Source: CAYGZA01 sp964354135
Lineage (GTDB): Bacteria; Planctomycetota; Planctomycetia; Pirellulales; Thermoguttaceae
Direction of reading: 5' to 3'
Length of the DNA: 64,000 nucleotides
Assembly (NCBI GenBank): GCA_964354135.1
Contig: CAYGZA010000001.1
Coordinates: forward strand, 24,143-88,142
In this document: positions 43,733 through 50,947 of the stretch, piece by piece
Numbering within the stretch: position 1 is the stretch's first letter
Layout: every line of letters begins with the position of its first letter
Translations under genes and position numbers: made by a program
The notes under the pieces: generated by a model
Told to the model about the DNA's origin: nothing
The model's database searches: none
Seen by the model: only the letters and a program-made list of their open reading frames with translations

Positions 43733-45043
43733 ATGGCGGAGATGCCTGAGAAAACGGAAGCCAGGAAGAACGGCCGCGTGCTTTGCGAGGTCCGCGGCGT
43801 GTCGCACGAGTTCATCCTCCCGCACGGGGCGCCCCTCCGCGTCCTGGAGGAGATCGAGCTGGAGGTCCGCGCCGAGGAGATCGTGGCCCTGCTGGGCCCC
43901 TCGGGATGTGGTAAGTCAACGATCCTGCGGGTGCTTGCCGGGTTGATGCGTCCGACCCGGGGAACGGTCTTGTACCACCAGGAGCCGCTGGTGGGGCTCA
44001 ACCCCGGCGTCGCCCTGGTTTTCCAGAGTTTTGCCCTCTATCCGTGGATGACCGTCGCGGAGAACGTCGAGACGGTCCTCCGGGCCCGGCGGCTTCCGCA
44101 CCGCGAGGTGGTCGAGCGGGCCGAGCGGGCGGTCCACCTCGTGGGGCTGGCCGGGTTTGAAGAGGCCTATCCCCGGGAGCTGTCCGGCGGCATGAAGCAG
44201 CGGGTGGGCATTGCCCGGGCCCTGGCCGTCGATCCCGAGATCCTTCTGTTGGACGAGCCCTTCAGCCAGGTCGATGCCCTGACCGCGGAGAGCCTCCGGG
44301 CGGAAGTAATCGACATCTGGGCCGCCGCGGACCGCAACCCCTCTTCGATCCTCATGGTCAGCCACGACATCAAGGAAGTGGTCTACATGGCCGACCGGAT
44401 CGTGATCCTCGGCAAGGACCCGGGCCACGTGCAGACCGTGCTCGAGAACGGCTTGCCGCGACCGCGGGACTATCGTTCGCCGGAGTTCCTGGACCTGGTG
44501 GACCGGTTGCACGAATTGATCACCGGGCACGAGCTGCCCGACGTCCCGCCGGCCCCGGCAGGCGGCCTGGCCACCGCCGAGCCCCTTCCCAGGGCGCTGG
44601 CCGGAGAGATCATCGGCCTCTTGGAATACCTCGACGCCCGCGGCGGGAGGGAAGACATCTTCCGCATCGCCGCCGACACCAACCGCGAGTTCGGCCACAT
44701 GATCAACGTCGTCCAGGCGGCGGAATTGCTCAATTTCGTCGACACGCCCAGACGCATCGTCATCCTGGACCGCGCGGGCCAGCGCCTCGTGCAAGCCACC
44801 GCCGACGGGCGGAAGGCGATTTTCTGCGAGCAGCTTCTGGGCATCCAACTGTTCAAGGTGATTCACGACGCGCTGGAGCGGCAGCCCAACCGCCGCGTGG
44901 AACGCGACTTCGTCCTGGAGACCATCATCTTCCGCATGCCCCAGGAGGACCCCGAGGAAATCTTCGACACCTTTATCGGATGGGCGCGTTTTGGTAACCT
45001 GTTCGCGTACGACGAGGATACGGAAACCGTCTCGCTCCAGTGA
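43733..45043 (+). CDS. ABC transporter ATPase with C-terminal AAA-associated domain
   Basis: The 436-residue protein has a Walker A GPSGCGKST at 55-63, Q-loop VFQSFALYPWMTV, signature LSGGMKQRVGIARAL, Walker B EILLLDEPFSQVD and H-loop MVSHDI. This is the NitT/TauT ATPase type. Residues of about 285-436 form an extra C-terminal domain (LAGEIIGLLEYLDARGGREDIFRIAADTNREFGHMINVVQAAELLNFVD) like the AAA-associated domain of such ATPases, thought to be regulatory. It is 18 bases after the permease gene and 31 bases before the OPT transporter gene, so the three may be one transcript. Walker motifs are intact. Confidence 0.93.
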   Translation: MAEMPEKTEARKNGRVLCEVRGVSHEFILPHGAPLRVLEEIELEVRAEEIVALLGPSGCGKSTILRVLAGLMRPTRGTVLYHQEPLVGLNPGVALVFQSFALYPWMTVAENVETVLRARRLPHREVVERAERAVHLVGLAGFEEAYPRELSGGMKQRVGIARALAVDPEILLLDEPFSQVDALTAESLRAEVIDIWAAADRNPSSILMVSHDIKEVVYMADRIVILGKDPGHVQTVLENGLPRPRDYRSPEFLDLVDRLHELITGHELPDVPPAPAGGLATAEPLPRALAGEIIGLLEYLDARGGREDIFRIAADTNREFGHMINVVQAAELLNFVDTPRRIVILDRAGQRLVQATADGRKAIFCEQLLGIQLFKVIHDALERQPNRRVERDFVLETIIFRMPQEDPEEIFDTFIGWARFGNLFAYDEDTETVSLQ

Positions 45044-45074
45044 CGCCACTGAATCTTGAACCCTAACCCCTCCC

Positions 45075-47366
45075 ATGACTGCACCCGAATCTCCACGCGG
45101 ATCCGGCACGCAAGCACCGGCCGCGCACCAGCCGTACGTGCCCGATGGCGTGACGATGCACGAGCTCACCTGGCCGGCGGTGGTGGTCGGGGTCGTCTTG
45201 GGCATCGTTTTCGGGGCCTCCTCGCTGTACCTGCTCTTGAAGGTCGGCATGACCGTGTCGGCGTCGGTCCCCATCGCCGTGCTGTCGATCACCTTGTTCC
45301 GGGTCTTCTCGAAGTCGTTCGGCTTCCGCCGGGCGACGATCCTGGAGAACAACATCGTGCAAACGACCGGCTCGGCCGGCGAGTCGATCGCCTTTGGCGT
45401 GGGCGTGACCATGCCGGCCCTGTTGCTCCTGGGCTTCGAGATGGAGATCACCCGGGTGATGGTGGTCTCGGTGCTCGGCGGCGTGCTGGGGATCCTGATG
45501 ATGATTCCGCTGAGACGGGCGTTCATCGTCAAGCAGCACGGCAAGCTACCCTACCCGGAAGGAACGGCCTGTGCCGAGGTGCTGGTCGCCGGCGAGAAGG
45601 GCGGCTCCAGCGCCCGGATGGTGTTCATAGGCTTCGGCATCGCCGCGGTCCACAAGCTCCTCACCAAGGCGTGCAAGCTCTGGTCGGACGAGCCCGCCCA
45701 AAGGCTCTATTCCGAGGCGGGCGGGGTGAAGCACGGCCTGAAGGGGGCCGAGCTGAGCGGCGAGCTCGCCCCCGAGCTCCTCGGCGTCGGCTTCCTGATC
45801 GGCCCGCGCATCGCCTCGCTGATGCTCTCCGGGGCGGTCCTCTCCTACTTCGTCATCGGCCCGCTCATTGCCACCTTCGGTGAGAACCTGAAGGTGCCGG
45901 TGCCGCCCGCCGTCTCCGACGTAGACAAGGAGACGGGCCAGGACCGGGGCTTGATCGGCGCCATGGACCCCGGGGCCATCAAGGCCAATTACCTCCGCTA
46001 CATCGGCGCCGGGGCGGTGGCGGCGGGCGGGATCATCAGCATGTTGCGGGCGCTGCCGTTGATCCTCGGCTCGGTCCTATCCGGCCTGCGGGACCTGCGG
46101 GCCAGCCGTGGCGCCGGTGGGGAGGTCGCCGTTCGCACCGAGCGCGACCTGTCGATGTACGTGGTCCTGTTCGGGAGCCTGGGCCTGGTGCTGGCCTTAA
46201 TGTTCGTCCCGTCGCTGGGGCTTGGCCTGGGCCTGTGGGGCCTGCTCGGGGCGGTGATGATCCTGCTGTTCGGCTTTTTGTTCGTGACGGTCTCGTCGCG
46301 GTTGACCGGCGAGGTGGGTTCTTCCTCGAACCCGATCTCCGGCATGACCATCGCCACGTTGCTTTTGACGTGCCTGATCTTCCTGCTCTTGGGCCGGACC
46401 GACCGCCTGGCGATGCTCACCGCCCTGAGCGTGGCGGCCGTGGTCTGCATCGCCTCGTCCAACGGCGGCACCACGTCGCAGGACCTGAAAACCGGCTACC
46501 TCGTCGGGGCGACGCCGCGCAAGCAGCAGTTGGCGATCGTCGTCGGGGCCGTGACGTCGGCCCTGGTGATCGGCGTGACCATGCTGGCGCTAAACGCGGC
46601 CGGCGTCCACTACACCAAGAAGGGCCTGCCCAGCCACAAGCTCGACATACCTCCGGATGCCCCGCGGGAGAGAGTCGGGCGGCCGTACGACGAAACCGAC
46701 CAGGGCGAGTATCGCGTGGTTCACGTCCACAAAGGGCAGTACCCGGACGTCAAGGCCGGCCGTTACCTCGTCGATGATCAGGGGGCCATCCAATACAAGA
46801 CCGACCTCCCGGTCGCCCAGGAATCGAAGACGATGGACAACGGTGAGCCCGCCCCCACCCGTTTCACCGCTCCGCAGCCGCAACTGTTCGCCCTGATCAT
46901 CGAGGGCGTCCTGGACCGGAGGCTGGAATGGGGCCTGGTGGTCACCGGGGTGCTGATCGCCGTGGCCGTGGAGCTGATGCGGGTCTCGGCGCTGCCGTTC
47001 GCCGTGGGAATGTACCTGCCGCTCAGCTCCTCGACGCCAATCTTCATCGGCGGGATGCTCCGCTGGCTGGCGGACCGTCGGCGCGGCAAGACGGCCTCGG
47101 AGGCCGAGACGGAGACCAGCCCGGGCGTGCTCCTTTCGAGCGGCTACATCGCTGGCGGCACCCTGCTCGGACTGGTTATCGCCTTCTTCGTGTTCCTGCC
47201 GAAGGGATTCAACGAACTCTTGAACCTCAGCTCGCACCTGGGCGCGGCATGGAACGTGGAGGACTCGCCCTACCCGAAGGCGGCGGCGCTGGTGGCGTTC
47301 GTGGCGATGGCGGTGATCCTGCTGTGGGTGGCGGCGCGCAAGGAGCCGCGACCCGAGGGGCCATGA
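45075..47366 (+). CDS. OPT family oligopeptide/metal-chelate transporter
   Basis: The 763-residue protein is a multi-spanning membrane protein of the OPT family. Diagnostic motifs: GVTMHELTWPAVVVGVVLGIVFGASSLYLLLKVGMTVSASVPIAVL, ILENNIVQTTGSAGESIAFGVGVTMPAL, and QHGKLPYPEGTACAEVL. A soluble insert of about 80 residues (DIPPDAPRERVGRPYDETDQGEYRVVHVHKG) lies before the last helices, and a charged tail region includes RRGKTASEAETETS. OPT proteins carry peptides or metal-siderophore chelates into the cell with protons. It is 31 bases downstream of the ABC ATPase gene. The frame starts with ATG 45075. Confidence 0.93.
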   Translation: MTAPESPRGSGTQAPAAHQPYVPDGVTMHELTWPAVVVGVVLGIVFGASSLYLLLKVGMTVSASVPIAVLSITLFRVFSKSFGFRRATILENNIVQTTGSAGESIAFGVGVTMPALLLLGFEMEITRVMVVSVLGGVLGILMMIPLRRAFIVKQHGKLPYPEGTACAEVLVAGEKGGSSARMVFIGFGIAAVHKLLTKACKLWSDEPAQRLYSEAGGVKHGLKGAELSGELAPELLGVGFLIGPRIASLMLSGAVLSYFVIGPLIATFGENLKVPVPPAVSDVDKETGQDRGLIGAMDPGAIKANYLRYIGAGAVAAGGIISMLRALPLILGSVLSGLRDLRASRGAGGEVAVRTERDLSMYVVLFGSLGLVLALMFVPSLGLGLGLWGLLGAVMILLFGFLFVTVSSRLTGEVGSSSNPISGMTIATLLLTCLIFLLLGRTDRLAMLTALSVAAVVCIASSNGGTTSQDLKTGYLVGATPRKQQLAIVVGAVTSALVIGVTMLALNAAGVHYTKKGLPSHKLDIPPDAPRERVGRPYDETDQGEYRVVHVHKGQYPDVKAGRYLVDDQGAIQYKTDLPVAQESKTMDNGEPAPTRFTAPQPQLFALIIEGVLDRRLEWGLVVTGVLIAVAVELMRVSALPFAVGMYLPLSSSTPIFIGGMLRWLADRRRGKTASEAETETSPGVLLSSGYIAGGTLLGLVIAFFVFLPKGFNELLNLSSHLGAAWNVEDSPYPKAAALVAFVAMAVILLWVAARKEPRPEGP

Positions 47367-47395
47367 CGAATGGCGAATGACGAAGCACGAAGGTT

Positions 47396-47467
47396 GTAGG
47401 TTATGCTTCAGCATAACTTGAATCGACACACGGCAAGCCGCGGGGGTTATGCTGAAGCATAACCTAC
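47396..47467. repeat. MITE-like element with terminal inverted repeats (72 bp copy)
   Basis: Starts GTAGGTTATGCTTCAGC and ends GCTGAAGCATAACCTAC, with about 30 bases between the inverted arms. It matches the ends of the 145-bp element at 7832-7976 but has a shorter middle. Confidence 0.7.
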
Positions 47468-47521
47468 CCATGCTACGCTGGCTTTCGATATGGCACCAAC
47501 GATGTTGTGAAAGGAGTTTCC

Positions 47522-49606
47522 ATGAGAACGTCGCCCAAGCTCTTCGTCCCGGCCGTCCTGGCCGTTGTCCTTGGCCTCTTACACGCCCCCACCCGCGCCG
47601 ACGAAGGGATGTGGCTCTTCAACAACCCGCCCAAGAAGTTCCTAAGAGAGAAGCACGGCTTCGAGCCGACGGCCGAGTGGATGCTCCATTTGCAGCAGTC
47701 CTCGGTCCGCTTCAACAGCGGCGGCTCGGGCTCTTTCGTTTCTTCGGACGGGCTGGTGATGACCAATCACCACGTTGGGGCCGACGCCCTCCAGAAGCTC
47801 AGCACCAAGGACCGCGACCTCTTGAAGACCGGCTTCCACGCCAAGACGCGGGCGGAGGAAATCCGCTGCGTCGACCTGGAGCTGAACGTGCTCTTGGGCA
47901 TCGAGGACGTGACGGCGCGGGTTAGCGCCGCGGTCAAGCCGGGGCTCGACCCGGCCGAGGCCTTCAAGGCCCGCCGGGCCGCGATGAACACCATCGAAAA
48001 GGAGTCGCTCGATCGGACCGGGCTCCGCAGCGACGTGATCACGCTCTATCAGGGCGGCCAGTATCACCTCTACCGCTTGAAGAAGTACACCGATGTGCGC
48101 CTGGTCTTCGCCCCGGAGCAGGACATCGCCTTCTTCGGTGGCGACCCGGACAATTTCGAGTATCCCCGCTACGACCTGGACATCTGCTTCTTCCGCGTCT
48201 ACGACGGCGGCAAGCCGGTCAAGGTGCCGCACCACCTGAAGTGGAGCGCCGCCGGGCCGAAGGACGGGGAGCTGATCTTCGTTTCCGGGCATCCCGGCCG
48301 CACCGACCGGCTGAACACGCTGGCCCATCTGGAGTTCCTTCGCGACCGCGTCTATCCCCGCACGCTCAGCCGGCTGCGGCGATGGGAAGTCCTCTTGAGC
48401 ACCTACAGCCAACGGACCCACGAAAACGCCCGCCGGGCCCAGGATGAGTTGTTCGGCGTGCAGAACTCGCGCAAGGCCCGGCTGGGTGGGCTGGCCGGGC
48501 TCCAGGACCCCGCGATCATGGGCCGCAAGCGGGCGGAAGAGGCCGCCTTCCGACAGGCCGTGATGGACGACCCGAAGCTGAAGAGGTCGTGCGGCACGGC
48601 CTGGGATGAGGTGGCCGCGGCACTGAAGGTCTGGGACGGGGTCCTCAGGGACATGGAACTCCTGGAACAAGGCCGGGCGCTGCGCAGTGACTTGTTCGGC
48701 ATCGCGCGAACGCTTGTCCGGCTGGCGGAAGAGTCCACGCGGCCCAACGCCCAGCGGCTCCGCGAGTTCCGCGAATCGAACCTCGAATCGCTCAAGCAGG
48801 AACTCTTCTCCGAGGCCCCGCTCTATGAGGACTTGGAGACCATCAAGCTGGCCGATTCCCTGGGGATGTACGTCGAGACCGTGGGAGCCGAAGACGCCCT
48901 GCTCGAGAAAGTGCTGGCCGGCAAGTCGCCGCAGGATCGGGCTGCCGAGCTCGTGGCGGGCGCGAAGCTCCGCGACGTCGCCTTCCGCAAACGGCTGGCC
49001 GAAGGCGGGCTCAAGGCGGTCGAGGCCTCCGACGATCCCATGATCCGCTTGGCCCGGCTGGTGGACGGACCCGCCCGGCAGGTCCGCAAGACGTACGAAG
49101 AGAAGATCGACGAGCCGCTCCGCCAGGCCTACGCCAAGATCGCCAACGCCCGGTTCGCGCTGATGGGCACCGGCGTCTATCCGGACGCCACCTTCACGCT
49201 GCGATTGGCCTTCGGCGTGGTCAAGGGCTACACCGAGCACGGCCGGCCGGTTCCTCCGTGGACCACCATCGGCGGGGCGTACCAGTGGGCCCAGGAGCAC
49301 GAGAACAAGGACCCCTTCGACCTGCCGCGGAGCTGGCTGGATCGCAAGGACCGGCTGAACCTCCAGACGCCTTTCAACTTCGTCTCCACCGCCGACATCA
49401 TCGGCGGCAACAGCGGCAGCCCGGTGGTCAACCGCGAGGGCGAGCTGGTGGGCATCATCTTCGACGGCAACCTTGCGTCGTTGGTCTGGGACTTTGTCTA
49501 CACCGACGAGCCCGGCCGGTCGATTGCCGTCCACTCCAGCGCGATCACCGAGGCCCTCCGCAAGATCTACGACGCCGGCGCGTTGGCCGACGAGCTCGGC
49601 CGGTGA
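47522..49606 (+). CDS. S46 family dipeptidyl-peptidase (DPP7-like)
   Basis: The 694-residue protein has a signal peptide (KLFVPAVLAVVLGLLHAPTRAD). The mature N-terminus EGMWLFNNPPKKFL is typical for S46. The catalytic His is in VMTNHHVGAD (His83 or His84), the Asp probably in FFGGDPDNFEYPRYDLD, and the Ser in IGGNSGSPVV (Ser631). The residue 18 after the Ser is Gly, as in DPP7, where it favours hydrophobic P1 residues; DPP11 has Arg there. It likely releases dipeptides from peptides in the periplasm, a good partner for the OPT transporter upstream. AAAGGAG precedes ATG 47522 by seven bases. Confidence 0.93.
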   Translation: MRTSPKLFVPAVLAVVLGLLHAPTRADEGMWLFNNPPKKFLREKHGFEPTAEWMLHLQQSSVRFNSGGSGSFVSSDGLVMTNHHVGADALQKLSTKDRDLLKTGFHAKTRAEEIRCVDLELNVLLGIEDVTARVSAAVKPGLDPAEAFKARRAAMNTIEKESLDRTGLRSDVITLYQGGQYHLYRLKKYTDVRLVFAPEQDIAFFGGDPDNFEYPRYDLDICFFRVYDGGKPVKVPHHLKWSAAGPKDGELIFVSGHPGRTDRLNTLAHLEFLRDRVYPRTLSRLRRWEVLLSTYSQRTHENARRAQDELFGVQNSRKARLGGLAGLQDPAIMGRKRAEEAAFRQAVMDDPKLKRSCGTAWDEVAAALKVWDGVLRDMELLEQGRALRSDLFGIARTLVRLAEESTRPNAQRLREFRESNLESLKQELFSEAPLYEDLETIKLADSLGMYVETVGAEDALLEKVLAGKSPQDRAAELVAGAKLRDVAFRKRLAEGGLKAVEASDDPMIRLARLVDGPARQVRKTYEEKIDEPLRQAYAKIANARFALMGTGVYPDATFTLRLAFGVVKGYTEHGRPVPPWTTIGGAYQWAQEHENKDPFDLPRSWLDRKDRLNLQTPFNFVSTADIIGGNSGSPVVNREGELVGIIFDGNLASLVWDFVYTDEPGRSIAVHSSAITEALRKIYDAGALADELGR

Positions 49607-49740
49607 GTCAGTAGGACGGGCGTCCCGCCCGCGAGTCAGTAGGACGGGCGTCCCGCCCGCGAGTCAGTAGGATGGGCGTCCCGCCCGTCCACGAGATCCG
49701 CTACAACCGGCGCGACCGGCGGGACGCCGGTCCTACTGGT
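49605..49740. repeat. 28-bp tandem repeats and a GCCGGTCCTACTG arm
   Basis: Three near-identical 28-base units GAGTCAGTAGGACGGGC plus GTCCCGCCCGC lie at 49605, 49633 and 49661. A related inverted arm GGCGGGACGCCGGTCCTACTG is at 49718-49739. The first unit overlaps the stop codon of the peptidase gene. No spacers, hence not a CRISPR. Confidence 0.8.
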
Positions 49741-49759
49741 TCGAAGCAGCGGCGCGCGC

Positions 49760-50851
49760 TCACGCCGAACGGGCATGGTGAGCGACGGAGGAAAGCGCGG
49801 CTTCGATCCGCGCGACCTGAGATTCTAAAGAGAACTGCTCCAGGACTCGCCGGCGTCCCGCCTCGCCGAAGCGGCGCCGCCGGGCCGGATCGCAAAGCAA
49901 ATCGAGGAGTGCCGCGGCCAGAGCCTCGCTGTCGGCGGGCGGAACGAGAATGCCGGTCTCACCGTGGCGGACGCACTCGGGAACGCCGCCCACCGCGGTG
50001 GCTACGACCGGCAGGCCGACCGACATCGCCTCGAGAATTGCCAAGGGAAAGCTCTCTTCGATCGAGGCCAGGACGCAGAGGTCCAGGGCCGCGAGGACCG
50101 CAGGGACGTCGCCGCGATGGCCGACCCAGAGGATGCCGTCGGCCACGCCCAGCTCGCGAGCCGCCGACTTCACCCGAGCCACGTAGTCGGCCGGCCCGTC
50201 TCGCCCGACGACCGCCAGCCGCGTCTGCGGCGCGGCCGCCAGGACCGGGGGCAAGGCGCGGACCAGATACAAGAGCCCCTTGCGGGGAATGACGTCGCCG
50301 ATCGCGCCCAATAGCAGCGACGACGCCTCGGCTCCCAGACTGCGGCGGACGTCGCCGCGGCAACCGGGGTCGCCGGCGGAGACTGCCGGCTGGTCGACGA
50401 AATTGTGGATCGTTACGATCCGCCGCGGCGAAACGAGGTTCCACCGCCGGTGGAACTGCCGCGTGGCCTCGCTCACCGCGATCACCAGGTTGTTGAACAT
50501 CCAGTGCAACTGGAAGTGCCGGCTGTGGGCCGTGGCCACGCAGGGGACGCCGCTGAGATAGCGCAAAAGGACGCCGAAGAAGTGGGCCCGGCTCATGTGG
50601 GTGTGGATCACGTCGATCCGCTTCCGCCGCGCGAGGTCCGCGATGCGGCGGAGTTCATCGGCCGGGAAGCGGTGCAGGTCGGACGGGACGACCTCGACCG
50701 GAGAAGAGGCCATCTCTGCGGCGATCCAGGCCTCCGGGCGGCAGACGAGCATCACCCGGTGGCCGCGCCGGACCAACTCGCGGGAGAGCAAGAGGCAATG
50801 CCGTATCGCCCCGTTGAGCCCTATCCCGGAGACGATCTCGAGGATGTTCAT
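49760..50851 (-). CDS. GT4-family glycosyltransferase
   Basis: The 363-residue protein starts at ATG 50851 with MNILEIVSGIGLNGAIRHCLLLSRELVRRGHRVMLVC, the GT-B N-terminal fold. The C-terminal domain has LGAIGDVIPRKGLLYLVRALPPVL, LAVVGRDGPADYV and ASIEESFPLAILEAMSVGLPVVATAVGGVPECVRHG with the E-x7-E motif of GT4. VIHTHMSRAHFFG and ATAHSRHFQLHW are acceptor-side histidine stretches. It would transfer a sugar from a nucleotide donor in polysaccharide or glycolipid synthesis on the cytosolic side. It is alone, convergent with the peptidase gene. An in-frame ATG 18 codons upstream has no homology before MNILEIVSG. Confidence 0.92.
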   Translation of the reverse strand: MNILEIVSGIGLNGAIRHCLLLSRELVRRGHRVMLVCRPEAWIAAEMASSPVEVVPSDLHRFPADELRRIADLARRKRIDVIHTHMSRAHFFGVLLRYLSGVPCVATAHSRHFQLHWMFNNLVIAVSEATRQFHRRWNLVSPRRIVTIHNFVDQPAVSAGDPGCRGDVRRSLGAEASSLLLGAIGDVIPRKGLLYLVRALPPVLAAAPQTRLAVVGRDGPADYVARVKSAARELGVADGILWVGHRGDVPAVLAALDLCVLASIEESFPLAILEAMSVGLPVVATAVGGVPECVRHGETGILVPPADSEALAAALLDLLCDPARRRRFGEAGRRRVLEQFSLESQVARIEAALSSVAHHARSA

Positions 50852-50947
50852 GGGGGCCTGACTCTTCCCTTGTTGCTGGGGCACGCTTCGCTTTGCCCCA
50901 ACCACCCGGCCGACGTGCCGTCGGCCGCTAAACGGCTCGCTCCTTTC

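Noticed and set aside
49605..49690. CRISPR array
   Set aside because: The three 28-base units are directly adjacent with no spacers, and no cas gene is near.
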